NCBI RefSeq assembly: GCF_018531425.1
Contig: NZ_JAHBOI010000002.1
Coordinates: 248,001 to 312,000 of the forward strand
Source: Paenarthrobacter sp. DKR-5
Lineage (GTDB): Bacteria; Actinomycetota; Actinomycetes; Actinomycetales; Micrococcaceae
Direction: 5' to 3'
DNA length: 64,000 bases
In this document: one piece after another, positions 10,723-22,061 of the stretch
Layout of the letters: every line of letters starts with the position of its first letter
How positions within the stretch are numbered: position 1 is the first letter of the stretch
Made by a program: the position numbers and the translations under genes
Notes under the pieces: generated by a model
What the model was told of the DNA's origin: nothing
Databases searched by the model: none
The model's input: only the letters and a program-made list of their open reading frames with translations

Positions 10723-11391
10723 CTAGTCAACGCTTTTCGACTGGTTGTACCCGCCGGCGCGGGGCTGGCCCGTAAGCCCGGCAATGGAGTCCATGATCCG
10801 GTCAGTGGCTGCGCGGCGCGCCGGCAGGGAGTGGTCGGGGCCGAGCTTGTCGAAGTAGATCGGCTCCCCCACGTGCATGGTGAAGTGCCGGGGCTTGATC
10901 GTCATGGCGTCCGCGGGCTGCAGCTGCTCCGTGCCGATGAGGCCGACCGGCACGACGGGCGCGCCGGTGGTGAGCGCCAGCCAGCCGACGCCGGTGCGGC
11001 CGCGGTACAACTGGCCATCGCGCGACCGGGTGCCCTCCGGGTAAATGCCGAAGCAGTCTCCCGCTTCCAGGATGCGCAGCGCCGTCTGCAGGGCGGCAAC
11101 GCTGGCGGCCTGCTCGCCGCGCTCCACCGGAATGGACCCGACGCTGTTGAAGAACCAGCGCCAGAGCACCCCCTTGGGTCCCTTGGAGGTGAAGTACTCG
11201 GCTTTGGCGAAGAACGCGACCTTCCGCGGCATGAGTGCCTGCACAATCACGCTGTCGAAGAAGGAGAGGTGGTTCGGGGCGACGATCACCGGCCCTCGCG
11301 CGGGAAAGTTTTCGAGCCCGGTGACGGTGGGCCGGCACGAGCCCGCGATCAGCGCCTTCGTGGTGGCCCTGGTGGCATCAAAGAGCGCCAC
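10723..11391 (-). CDS. 1-acyl-sn-glycerol-3-phosphate acyltransferase (PlsC family)
   Basis: A 222-residue acyltransferase expected to acylate lysophosphatidic acid at the membrane in phospholipid synthesis. APNHLSFFDSV holds the catalytic HX4D motif, and IYPEGTRSRDG is the substrate-binding block. VPVERGE and PVVPVGLIGTEQL are the remaining family motifs. The frame is open far upstream, but that part overlaps the HAD gene in another frame and is Arg/Ser-rich. I chose GTG at 11391, with GAGG 9 nt upstream. This overlaps the HAD gene by 14 nt, suggesting coupling. Confidence 0.9.
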   Translation of the reverse strand: MALFDATRATTKALIAGSCRPTVTGLENFPARGPVIVAPNHLSFFDSVIVQALMPRKVAFFAKAEYFTSKGPKGVLWRWFFNSVGSIPVERGEQAASVAALQTALRILEAGDCFGIYPEGTRSRDGQLYRGRTGVGWLALTTGAPVVPVGLIGTEQLQPADAMTIKPRHFTMHVGEPIYFDKLGPDHSLPARRAATDRIMDSIAGLTGQPRAGGYNQSKSVD

Positions 11392-12112
11392 GGGCACCTG
11401 CCTCGCTGCGCCCGAGCGGAAGCCGCCCGCTGAAGTAGCCGCGGATGGCACGGTCGAGATCGCGTGCGTCCTCGGCCAGCACGAGTGCACCGGCCGATTC
11501 GAGTTCGCCTTCCTCGGCGAAGCCCCACGCAACACCCAGGCACTGCAGCGCATTGGCCCGGGCCCCGTCGACGTCCTGGTAACGGTCCCCCACCATCACC
11601 GCCTCCTCCGGCCCCGCGCCGAAGAACCCGAGCGCGGCGCCGATGATCTCCGCCTTGCCCGCACGGAAATCGGGGTGGCCAGCCGTGAGCGTCTCATCGG
11701 CATGCGCGCCACGGATGACGTCGAACGCGTCCGCGAGTTCCAGGGCCGCCAGCAGCGTGTTGGCCAGCGGCTCGGGCTTCTGCGTGGCGACGCCGAGACC
11801 GTAGCCTTCCGAGCGCAGGCTTGCGAGCAGACCCGGCAGCCCGGGGTAGACCCGGCTCTGGCGCAGCCCGTGTTCGAGGTAGTGCGAGCGGTACAGGGCG
11901 ATCACCTCGGGAAGCAGCTCCTCCGTCACGGCGGTGAAGCGCAGCAGTCCGTCGGAAAGCTTCGGGCCGACCATCCTGCGCAGGACCGCGTCCTCGGGCA
12001 CCGGAAGATCCATCGCCGCCAGGGCATACGCGATGCCGCCGGTGATGCTCCCCGCAGGGTCCACCAACGTTCCATCAAGGTCGAACAGGACGACGGGGGC
12101 TCTTTGGGTCAC
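11378..12112 (-). CDS. HAD-family phosphatase, phosphoglycolate-phosphatase-like
   Basis: A 244-residue haloacid-dehalogenase hydrolase. VVLFDLDGTLVD (about residues 7-18) carries the nucleophile and acid/base Asp pair. YGLGVATQKPEPLA is motif II/III, and VMVGDRYQDVDGARANAL is motif IV with metal-binding Asp residues. A helical cap domain (about 20-85) places it with Gph/PpaX-type enzymes that act on small phosphorylated metabolites. The exact substrate is unknown. It overlaps the acyltransferase gene, which fits a two-gene operon. Confidence 0.85.
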   Translation of the reverse strand: MTQRAPVVLFDLDGTLVDPAGSITGGIAYALAAMDLPVPEDAVLRRMVGPKLSDGLLRFTAVTEELLPEVIALYRSHYLEHGLRQSRVYPGLPGLLASLRSEGYGLGVATQKPEPLANTLLAALELADAFDVIRGAHADETLTAGHPDFRAGKAEIIGAALGFFGAGPEEAVMVGDRYQDVDGARANALQCLGVAWGFAEEGELESAGALVLAEDARDLDRAIRGYFSGRLPLGRSEAGARGAL

Positions 12113-12140
12113 CGGGTCAGTTTCCCACAGGTGCGCTCCC

Positions 12141-12180
12141 GGCCGAAACTCGTATACCCCGAAGGGAATACGAGCCGGCC
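12141..12180 (-). terminator. Hairpin after uvrA
   Basis: Inverted repeat CTCGTAT (12149-12155) with ATACGAG (12168-12174). An inner CCC/GGG pair and an outer GGCC/GGCC pair extend it. It lies 11 nt after the uvrA stop codon. It lacks a U tract, so it is a probable but not classical terminator. Confidence 0.45.
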
Positions 12181-12190
12181 GTTGCGCTGT

Positions 12191-15079
<2,889 letters not shown>

Positions 15080-15085
15080 CCGACC

Positions 15086-15108
15086 ATGCTAGTCGAAAAC
15101 TTTTTCGA
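15086..15108 (-). promoter_or_regulatory. uvrA promoter with SOS-like (LexA) box
   Basis: The -10 TAGCAT occupies 15086-15091, 6 nt before the GTG start. Immediately upstream, 15093-15108 reads TCGAAA-N4-TTTCGA as an inverted repeat. This matches the Gram-positive/actinobacterial LexA pattern TCGAAC-N4-GTTCGA at 10 of 12 fixed positions, with two symmetric mismatches. Its place between -35 and -10 is ideal for repression. Confidence 0.55.
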
Positions 15109-15144
15109 ACTTCGAGGCAGGAGCCGGGTTTCACTACTGGCTGA

Positions 15145-15534
15145 CTAACGATCGGCGTTGCGCAGCGCCGCCTCCGCGATGGAGAGTGCCTGGGCGGCGT
15201 CCATGCCCTGGGATCGCACGACGTCGGCGAACGTCGCGGCAGCCTCGGCCACGATCTGGTCGCGGGCCTCGCCGGAGGAAGCGACCACCGTCCCGCCGCG
15301 GCCAAGCGTCTGGACAATCCCTGCCATCTCCAGCTCCCGGTACGCGCGAGCCACCGTATTGACCGCCACGCCCAGCCGGGACGCCAGCGCACGGACGGGA
15401 GGCAGCTTCGTCCCCACTGCGAGGGAACCACTGCCGGCGCCGTCGGCGATCCTGCGCCGGATTTGTTCGAACGGCGGCACCGGTCCGTTCTGCTGGATCG
15501 ACCAGTCGCGCAGCGCCGCGGGCAGCTCACTCAT
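15145..15534 (-). CDS. GntR-family transcriptional regulator (YtrA type)
   Basis: A 129-residue one-domain regulator. A winged helix (about residues 18-82) includes LPPVRALASRLGVAVNTVARAYRELEMAGIV (helix-turn-helix at RALASRLGVAVNTVARAY). It is followed by a short C-terminal helix instead of a ligand domain, as in YtrA regulators that control ABC exporters. ATG at 15534 gives MSELPAALRDW. The 80 or so codons open upstream are low-complexity. It lies 142 nt after the ABC exporter pair on the same strand and may control it or uvrA-neighbouring genes. The target is unproven. Confidence 0.88.
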   Translation of the reverse strand: MSELPAALRDWSIQQNGPVPPFEQIRRRIADGAGSGSLAVGTKLPPVRALASRLGVAVNTVARAYRELEMAGIVQTLGRGGTVVASSGEARDQIVAEAAATFADVVRSQGMDAAQALSIAEAALRNADR

Positions 15535-15676
15535 CAGCGTCCGCCCCCCGAACCGGCGGGCCGCGGGCCGCTGGTGGTACCGCTCATTCCGGATCCTCGC
15601 TTCGCATGGTGGCCGCCGTTGCTGCGACAACGATATATCGAATACGCGGCGAAGCTGCGAGTAGTCCCCCGGCGCA

Positions 15677-17614
15677 TCAGGGGCCGTCCGCCTGGGCAAG
15701 TTCACCCACGGCAGGCACCTGGTACCCCGACACGTAGAGGTCGTGGTAGAAGCCGCCGGCTGCCAGCAGTTCCTCATGCCGGCCCTGTTCGACGATTCTG
15801 CCGTGGTCCATCACCAGGATGAGGTCGGCATCGCGGACGGTGGAGAGCCGGTGGGCAATGACGAAGCTGGTGCGGGATTCGCGCAGCCGGTTCATCGCGC
15901 GCCGGATCAGGACCTCCGTGCGGGTGTCCACCGAGCTCGTGGCTTCGTCCAGGATCAGGATGGCCGGGTCGGCGAGCCAGGCGCGGGCGATCGTCATCAG
16001 CTGGCGCTGGCCCTGGCTGAGGCTGCCCGCGTCGTCGCCGAGGACGGTGTCGTAGCCCTCCGGCAGGGACCTGACGAAGTGGTCCACGTAGGTGGCCTCG
16101 GCCGCCTCGATGATCTCCTCCTCGGTGGCTTCCAGCCGGCCGTAGGCCAGGTTCGCCCGGATGGTTCCGTCGAAGAGCCAGGCATCCTGCAGCACCATGC
16201 CGAAGCGCCGGCGCAGGTCGTCCCGGGTCATGTCGGCGGTGTCCACGCCGTCGATGGTGATCCGCCCGGCGTCGATCTCGTAGAAGCGCATCAGCAGGTT
16301 GACCAGGGTGGTCTTTCCCGCGCCTGTGGGACCGACGATGGCGACCGTCTGGCCCGGTTCGGCGACCAGCGAGAGGTCCGTGATCAGCGGCTCGTCGGGG
16401 CGGTAGCTGAAGCTGACGTGGTCGAACACCACCCGGCCGACCGTCCCCGGACCCGGCGTGGCGGCCGGCTCTCTGTCCGGCCGCTGCTCCTCGGCGTCGA
16501 GCAGCTCGAAGACCCGCTCGGCAGAGGCGACGCCGGACTGGAGCAGGTTGATCATGCCGCCCAGCTGCGCCAGGGGCTGGCTGAACTGCCTCGAGTACTG
16601 GATGAAGGCCTGCACACTGCCGATGGACAGGGCACCGGAGGAAACCTGGAGCGCGCCGACGACGGCGACCGCCACGTAATTCAGGTTCGCCACGAACGTG
16701 GTGGAGGGCATGATGATGCCGGAGATGAACTGTGCCTTGGAGCTGGCCTGGAAGAGCCGCTCGTTGGACACGTCGAACTTTTCGACGGCGGCGCGCTGCT
16801 GACCGAACGCCTTGACGATCTCGTGACCGGTGAACATTTCCTCGATATGGCCGTTGAGCTCGCCGGTGGTCTTCCACTGCGTAATGAACTGCGCCTGCGA
16901 GCGCTTGGCGATGCCGACGGTGATCAGGGCCATCAGCGGCAGCGACACGAGGGAGATCAAGGCCAGCAGCGGCGAGATCGAGAACATCATGATCAGCACC
17001 CCGACCACCGTCAGCACCGAGTTCAGCAGCTGGGTGAGGGTCTGGTTGAGGGTCTGGGAGAAGTTATCGATGTCATTGGTGACCTTGCTCAGCAGGTCGC
17101 CGCGGGACTGCTCCTGAAAGTGCGACATGGGCAGCCGGTCCAGCTTCGCCTCGATCTGGGCGCGCAGGCGGTACATGGCCCGCTGCACCACTCCGGCGGT
17201 AATGAATCCCTGTGCGTAGTTGAAGAAGAAGGCGGCGACATAGAGCACCAGCACCCAGGCCAGGATGGTGCCCAGCCGGGACAGGTCCATGCCCTGGCCG
17301 GGCACGACGTTCATTGCACTGAGCATGTCCGCCAGCTGCGTCTCGCCGCGCGCGCGCAGGCCCGCGACCACCTGCTCCTTGCTGGCGCCGGCCGGAAGCA
17401 TTCTTCCGACGACGCCGTTGAAAATCACGTCAGTGGCCATGCCGAGGATTTTCGGCGCGGCCACCGCCAGGGCGATGGACACGCCGGCCATAAGCACCAC
17501 CCAGGCCATCCGGAACCGGTCCGGGCGCATCATGCCCAGAATCCGCCGGACGCTCGGCCCGAAGTTCAGCGGCTTCTGCGGCGGCCCTCCCCTGCCGCGC
17601 ATCCCCATACTCAT
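15677..17614 (-). CDS. ABC exporter half-transporter, catalytically competent subunit
   Basis: A 645-residue membrane exporter half with an N-terminal six-helix domain (about residues 35-365) and a nucleotide-binding domain (about 390-630). Walker A is GPTGAGKTT, and Walker B ILILDEATSSVD has the catalytic Glu. The H-loop is VIAHRLSTV, but the signature is LSQGQRQ instead of LSGGQ. It starts by an ATGA overlap (17611-17614) with the preceding half-transporter, so the two form a heterodimer. Such pairs export drugs, lipids or peptides. The substrate is not readable here. Confidence 0.9.
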   Translation of the reverse strand: MSMGMRGRGGPPQKPLNFGPSVRRILGMMRPDRFRMAWVVLMAGVSIALAVAAPKILGMATDVIFNGVVGRMLPAGASKEQVVAGLRARGETQLADMLSAMNVVPGQGMDLSRLGTILAWVLVLYVAAFFFNYAQGFITAGVVQRAMYRLRAQIEAKLDRLPMSHFQEQSRGDLLSKVTNDIDNFSQTLNQTLTQLLNSVLTVVGVLIMMFSISPLLALISLVSLPLMALITVGIAKRSQAQFITQWKTTGELNGHIEEMFTGHEIVKAFGQQRAAVEKFDVSNERLFQASSKAQFISGIIMPSTTFVANLNYVAVAVVGALQVSSGALSIGSVQAFIQYSRQFSQPLAQLGGMINLLQSGVASAERVFELLDAEEQRPDREPAATPGPGTVGRVVFDHVSFSYRPDEPLITDLSLVAEPGQTVAIVGPTGAGKTTLVNLLMRFYEIDAGRITIDGVDTADMTRDDLRRRFGMVLQDAWLFDGTIRANLAYGRLEATEEEIIEAAEATYVDHFVRSLPEGYDTVLGDDAGSLSQGQRQLMTIARAWLADPAILILDEATSSVDTRTEVLIRRAMNRLRESRTSFVIAHRLSTVRDADLILVMDHGRIVEQGRHEELLAAGGFYHDLYVSGYQVPAVGELAQADGP

Positions 17615-19347
17615 GCCCGTGCCTCCTCTTCGGTCAGCTGCGAGGTCACGATTTCCTGATAAGTGGGACAGCTGTCCATCAGCTCGGCGTGCGTCCCCTG
17701 CCCCACGAGCCGGCCCTCATCGAGCACCAGGATCCGGTCCGCCCCCAGAATGGTGTTCACGCGTTGGGCGACAATGAGCACGGTCGCCTCGGTGGTCACA
17801 GGCTTGAGCGCCGCGCGCAGCCGCGCGTCGGTGGCGAAGTCCAGGGCTGAGAAGCTGTCATCGAAGAGGTACAGCGCCGGCGAGCCGACCACCGCCCGGG
17901 CGATGCACAACCGCTGGCGCTGGCCCCCGGAGAAGTTGGTGCCGCCCTGGCCCACGGACGCCTGCAGCCCTTCGGGCAGCTCCGCGACGAAGTCCGCCGC
18001 CTGGGCGATCCGCAGCGCCTCCCAGAGCTCTTCGTCCGTCGCCTGCGGGTTGCCCATCCGCAGGTTGCTGGCGACCGTGCCGGAGAACAGATACGCCTTC
18101 TGCGGCACCAGGCCGATGACTCCGCGGAGCGAGTCGAGGGTGAGCCGGGCGGTTTCGTGTCCGCCGACCCGGATGCTGCCGGAGGTGCGGTCGAGCAGAC
18201 GCGGTATCAGGTTCAGCAAGGTTGATTTGCCGCTGCCGGTGGACCCGATGATCGCCGTCGTCGTCCCTGGTTCGGCAGTGAAGCTGATGCCGGACAGCAC
18301 GGGCGCCTGCGCCCCAGGGTAGGTGAAGCTGACGTCGTCGAAATCCAGCCGGCCGCCCAGCGCCGCGCGATCGACGGCGTCCGGGCCGTCGGAGACCGAG
18401 GGTACCGTGTCCAGCACAGCCTGGATGCGTTCGGCGCTCACTGCCGCGCGCGGCACCATCATGAACATGAACATCGCCATCATGACGGCCATCAGGATCT
18501 GCATGATGTAGCTCAGGAAGGCAGTCAGGGCTCCGATCTGCATCTGTCCCGCGTCAATGCGCTGGCCCCCGAACCAGAGCACTCCGACCGAGGCAGCGCT
18601 GACCACGAGCATGATGGTGGGGAACATCAGGGCCATCAGCCGCGTGGCCGCCAGCTGCGTGCCGGTGAGGTCCCTGTTGGCAACGGCGAACCGTTCCTCC
18701 TCGAAGTCCCGGCGGACGAAAGCCCGGATCACGCTGATGCCCATGATCTGCTCCCGCAGGACCGAGTTGATCCGGTCCAGCAGCTTCTGGCCGCGGCGGA
18801 ACAGCGGCACCATCTTGCGCACAATCAGTCCGATGGCCACGAGCAGCACCGGGATGATGACCAGCAGCAGACCCGAGAGCGGGACGTCCTGCTGCAGGGC
18901 GAGCAGGATGCCGCCGACGCTCATAATGGGCGCCGTGACCATCAAGGTGAAGGACATCAGCGTGAGCATCTGCACCTGCTGGACGTCGTTAGTGGTCCGG
19001 GTGATCAGCGACGGGGCACCGAACTGTCCCACTTCCTGCGCCGAGAATGTCTCCACGGTGGTGAAAAGCTCCGCCCGGATCTGCCGGCCCACACGCATGG
19101 CCACGATGGCGCTGAGATAGGTGGCCCCGATAGCGCAGATGACCTGACCGGCGGTGATGACCAGCATCCAGCCGCCCAGGCTGAAGATGACGTTCGTGTC
19201 CCCCTTCACCACGCCGTCGTCGATGATGCTCGCGTTCAGGGTCGGAAGGTACAGCGTGGCGACAGTCTGCAGCAGCTGCAGGATGATGATCGCGGCAAGG
19301 GGAACCCGGTGCGGGCGAAGGTTCCGCAGGATCAGGCGAAGTAACAC
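17611..19347 (-). CDS. ABC exporter half-transporter, degenerate-site subunit
   Basis: A 578-residue partner of the 645-residue exporter half: six transmembrane helices, then a nucleotide-binding domain. Walker A GSTGSGKST and signature FSGGQRQR are intact. The catalytic Glu is Asp (LFDDSFSALD) and the H-loop His is Gln (IVAQRVNTI). These are hallmarks of heterodimeric exporters such as BmrC/BmrD and TM287/288, where one of the two ATP sites does not hydrolyse well. It lies 123 nt downstream of the MarR gene, probably in one operon. Confidence 0.9.
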   Translation of the reverse strand: MLLRLILRNLRPHRVPLAAIIILQLLQTVATLYLPTLNASIIDDGVVKGDTNVIFSLGGWMLVITAGQVICAIGATYLSAIVAMRVGRQIRAELFTTVETFSAQEVGQFGAPSLITRTTNDVQQVQMLTLMSFTLMVTAPIMSVGGILLALQQDVPLSGLLLVIIPVLLVAIGLIVRKMVPLFRRGQKLLDRINSVLREQIMGISVIRAFVRRDFEEERFAVANRDLTGTQLAATRLMALMFPTIMLVVSAASVGVLWFGGQRIDAGQMQIGALTAFLSYIMQILMAVMMAMFMFMMVPRAAVSAERIQAVLDTVPSVSDGPDAVDRAALGGRLDFDDVSFTYPGAQAPVLSGISFTAEPGTTTAIIGSTGSGKSTLLNLIPRLLDRTSGSIRVGGHETARLTLDSLRGVIGLVPQKAYLFSGTVASNLRMGNPQATDEELWEALRIAQAADFVAELPEGLQASVGQGGTNFSGGQRQRLCIARAVVGSPALYLFDDSFSALDFATDARLRAALKPVTTEATVLIVAQRVNTILGADRILVLDEGRLVGQGTHAELMDSCPTYQEIVTSQLTEEEARA

Positions 19348-19470
19348 AGGACCTCCACTCGGGCATTTTGCGGCACCGAAGACCGTCGCCTGCCGCAGCA
19401 GACAGAGTCAAAATACGCCCGCGGATCCCCCATTGTCAGGACGTTTCGCCTCTGGGCGAAACGGGACCGC

Positions 19471-19911
19471 TCACTGGTCGGCGCGGAAGGCGGTCGTGAG
19501 CCTGCTCAGTGAGCGCAGCGCCTCCCGGGCGTCGTCCTCGGACCACTCCGTCAGCATCGAGCGCAGCCGGTCCGTTCGCCGTTTCATGACGGCGGCGAGG
19601 ATCGAGGATCCCGTCTCCGAGACGCTTACGAGGGTGGCGCGCTTGTCCGCCGGATCGGGGCGCCGTTCGATCAGGCCTTGCTCGGCCAGGTCGGCGAGCT
19701 GCCGGCTGAGGGCGGACGGGCCGATGCCCAGGTGCGCTGCGACATCGGTGGCACGGCACTCACCAAGGTGGGAAAGCAGTGCCAGCACGCCCACATGGGC
19801 CATGCCCAGCTCGCTTTGGGGGGCGTTGTGGACGGCGAGCGCCTTCACGGCCCGAAAAAGGCGGAAGACTTCCTCCACCAGTTCCTCCACCGTTTCATCC
19901 TTGACGGACAC
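19471..19911 (-). CDS. MarR-family transcriptional repressor
   Basis: A 146-residue dimeric winged-helix regulator. The helix-turn-helix ATDVAAHLGIGPSALSRQLADLAEQGLI (HTH core DVAAHLGIGPSALSRQL) and the wing RRPDPADKRATLVSVSETG are typical. GTG at 19911 has GAGGG 4 nt upstream and gives MSVKDETVEEL. It precedes the ABC exporter pair in the same direction, and its promoter region has a perfect TTGAC-N3-GTCAA palindrome. It most likely represses itself and the exporter until a small ligand binds. Confidence 0.9.
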   Translation of the reverse strand: MSVKDETVEELVEEVFRLFRAVKALAVHNAPQSELGMAHVGVLALLSHLGECRATDVAAHLGIGPSALSRQLADLAEQGLIERRPDPADKRATLVSVSETGSSILAAVMKRRTDRLRSMLTEWSEDDAREALRSLSRLTTAFRADQ

Positions 19912-19933
19912 TGAACCCTCCCCGGCCTGTTGA

Positions 19934-19953
19934 TTGACAAAGTCAAATATATA
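19934..19953 (-). promoter_or_regulatory. MarR operator and promoter
   Basis: Perfect palindrome TTGAC-AAA-GTCAA at 19934-19946, adjoined by an AT-rich TATATA (19948-19953) that on the minus strand supplies the -10-like TATATT. The operator would cover the transcription start of the marR-ABC operon, consistent with autoregulation. Confidence 0.6.
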
Positions 19954-20028
19954 CCCCGGTGGGTTGCCGGGGGCGGTCCTGCCGGACGGCCCTATCTGTC
20001 GGGCGGCCACGCCGCTACAGTCCGGACT

Positions 20029-20424
20029 GTGGCGTACCCAACCGATCCGCGGATCGATGCCTACATCGACGGGCTGCCCCGCTGGCAGCAGGACGTGTGC
20101 CGTGCCGTCCGGGACCTTGTTCATGCCGCCGACCCCGAGGTGGCCGAGACCATCAAGCGCACCGACCGGCCCTACTTCGTTCTCGAGGGCAATATCTGCG
20201 CGTTGCTGGCGGCAAGGGACCATGTCAACGTCTTCCTGTACGACGGCGCCATCGTGCCGGACCCGGAGGGGATCATCACCGGCGGCCACGGGAACAGCAC
20301 GGCCCGCACTGTTGCGGTCCGCGAAGGGGAAACGATCAACGCCGGGGCACTGTCCGCCATGTTCGGGCACATCATCGCCAATAACCGGGCCGGGGGCTGG
20401 CGTCGGCTCAAAAGAGGAACGTAA
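20029..20424 (+). CDS. DUF1801-domain protein
   Basis: A 131-residue cytosolic protein with the DUF1801 (YdhG-like) fold: RIDAYIDGLPRWQQDVCRAVRDLVHAADPEVAETIKRT, here shortened to WQQDVCRAVRDLV and DPEVAETIK. The biochemical function of the family is not known. I chose GTG at 20029 because TACAGT ends 7 nt upstream (leaderless pattern) and the residues before it look non-coding. A perfect 14-bp palindrome ACAGTCCGGACTGT (20017-20030) overlaps this -10 and the start codon. It ends 4 nt before a flavoprotein gene, with which it is probably co-transcribed. Confidence 0.75.
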   Translation: MAYPTDPRIDAYIDGLPRWQQDVCRAVRDLVHAADPEVAETIKRTDRPYFVLEGNICALLAARDHVNVFLYDGAIVPDPEGIITGGHGNSTARTVAVREGETINAGALSAMFGHIIANNRAGGWRRLKRGT

Positions 20425-20428
20425 GGCC

Positions 20429-21676
20429 ATGGAGCGGACCGGCTGCGCCGTCGTCGGGGGCGGACCTGCAGGCATGATGCTCGGCCTGCTGCTGGCCCGG
20501 GCGGGCGTGGAAGTGACGGTGCTTGAAAAACATGCCGACTTCCTGCGCGACTTCCGCGGCGACACCGTGCACCCTTCCACCATCCGCGTGATCGACGAAC
20601 TCGGCCTGGGCGGGGAGTTCCGCAGGCTCCCGCAGAGCCGGCTGCAAAATGTGGCCTTCCCCGTGGCCGGGGCCGGGAGGGTGGTTCTCGGCGACTTCAG
20701 CACCCTTCCTCCGCCCTACAACTACGTGGCGATGATGCCGCAATGGGACTTCCTGAACCTCCTCGCAGCGGCTGCCGCCAGGGAGCCCTCCTTCACCCTC
20801 GCGATGGAGAGTGCGGCGACCGGCCTGGTGCGCCAAGGCGGCCGCGTCACCGGAATCCGCTTCCGCGGCCCGGATCAAACAGAGCGGATCCTGAAGGCCG
20901 ATCTGGTGGTCGCCTGTGATGGCCGGCATTCGGCCCTGCGCAGGGCTGCCGGTCTGCAGCCGCGCGGGTTTCCGGTGCCTTTCGACACGTGGTGGTTCCG
21001 GTTGCCGCACCGCCCCGGCGAGGAGGGCGAGGTCGCAGGCATCGTGCCCGCGTTCGGGGACAGGCAGGCCCTCATCTCGCTGAACAGGAGCGACTTTTAC
21101 CAGATGGGGTACCTGGCGCCCAAAGGCTTCGATGCCCGGATCCGGGCCGAGGGCGTCGGGGCCTTCCGACGGCGTATCACCGCTCTCCGGCCGGATCTGG
21201 CCGACGGGCTGGACACCCTTCGCTCCTTCGACGACGTGCACCTGCTCGACGTCAGGATGGACCGGCTCCGGCGGTGGTACGTGGACGGCATGCTCTGCAT
21301 TGGCGATGCCGCCCATGCCATGTCCCCGGCCGGAGGCGTGGGAATCAACCTGGCGATCCAGGACGCCGTTGCCGCCGCTGCCCTGCTGGCAGGCCCTCTG
21401 CGCCGGAACCAGGTTACCGCCAAGGATCTTGCGCGCGTGCAGCGGCGCCGGAGGCTGCCCACCGCCGTCGTCCAAACCGCGCAGCGCATACTGCACCGGC
21501 TGGTGTTCGTGCCACTGTTCACCGGCCAACGGGCCGCCGCGCCGATCGCGGCGGTCTTCGCCGTCCGGCACCTCCCCTTCCTCAGGGCCCTGCCGCCACG
21601 GCTGATTGGGTTCGGTCCGCGGCCCGAGCATGCTCCGGCTTTCGCCCGGCGCGGACCCGAGGTTCCGGCCGCATAG
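20429..21676 (+). CDS. FAD-dependent monooxygenase (p-hydroxybenzoate hydroxylase fold)
   Basis: A 415-residue flavoprotein. The N-terminal dinucleotide motif CAVVGGGPAGMMLGLLLARAG binds FAD. DLVVACDGRHSALRR is the DG motif, and MLCIGDAAHAMSPAGGVG is the GD motif, where FAD ribityl binding occurs. This set marks NADPH-dependent aromatic-ring hydroxylases and related oxidoreductases. The C-terminal about 70 residues are Arg-rich and less typical. ATG at 20429 follows a weak AAGG. The substrate is unknown. Its neighbours, a small membrane protein and a nitroreductase-fold enzyme, give no clear pathway. Confidence 0.85.
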   Translation: MERTGCAVVGGGPAGMMLGLLLARAGVEVTVLEKHADFLRDFRGDTVHPSTIRVIDELGLGGEFRRLPQSRLQNVAFPVAGAGRVVLGDFSTLPPPYNYVAMMPQWDFLNLLAAAAAREPSFTLAMESAATGLVRQGGRVTGIRFRGPDQTERILKADLVVACDGRHSALRRAAGLQPRGFPVPFDTWWFRLPHRPGEEGEVAGIVPAFGDRQALISLNRSDFYQMGYLAPKGFDARIRAEGVGAFRRRITALRPDLADGLDTLRSFDDVHLLDVRMDRLRRWYVDGMLCIGDAAHAMSPAGGVGINLAIQDAVAAAALLAGPLRRNQVTAKDLARVQRRRRLPTAVVQTAQRILHRLVFVPLFTGQRAAAPIAAVFAVRHLPFLRALPPRLIGFGPRPEHAPAFARRGPEVPAA

Positions 21677-21722
21677 CCGCGAACCCTGACCGTGCAAGGA
21701 TGGGAGCAATCGAGACAACGAG

Positions 21723-22058
21723 GTGCGCGTGACTTTGCCGCAGGTCTGCTTTGGTTTGGCGGGAGGCAGTTTCGCGGCCAGCTGCGCCCTGGGACTCGGC
21801 GTTGCGTCGAAGCGCTTCAGCACAGCGCGCTTCCGCTGGGTCCACCACGCGCTCTTTGTTCTCACCTGCCTCCTGGGAGCGGTCGCGGCCAGTTCCCTGC
21901 TGTGGTCAGCCAGCCCTGCCGGCTGGTTCCTGCTGCCGGCGGCCGTACCTCTGGCCGCGCTGCCGGCAGCCGGTTCCCCCCGCCTCGGCCGGCACGCAGC
22001 CCTGGCGCTGGCTGCCGCCCCCTTCTTTTTCGTCAGCATCCTCGTGGCCTGGAGGTAA
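21723..22058 (+). CDS. Small four-helix membrane protein of unknown function
   Basis: A 111-residue hydrophobic protein with about four transmembrane segments (roughly residues 8-27, 42-60, 66-82 and 90-108). I recognise no family. GTG at 21723 follows GAGG closely (overlapping AACGAGGTG). It lies between a flavoprotein and a nitroreductase gene, and its stop is 3 nt before the latter's ATG, so it is probably part of the same transcript. Codon use is similar to its neighbours. Confidence 0.6.
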   Translation: MRVTLPQVCFGLAGGSFAASCALGLGVASKRFSTARFRWVHHALFVLTCLLGAVAASSLLWSASPAGWFLLPAAVPLAALPAAGSPRLGRHAALALAAAPFFFVSILVAWR

Positions 22059-22061
22059 CGC

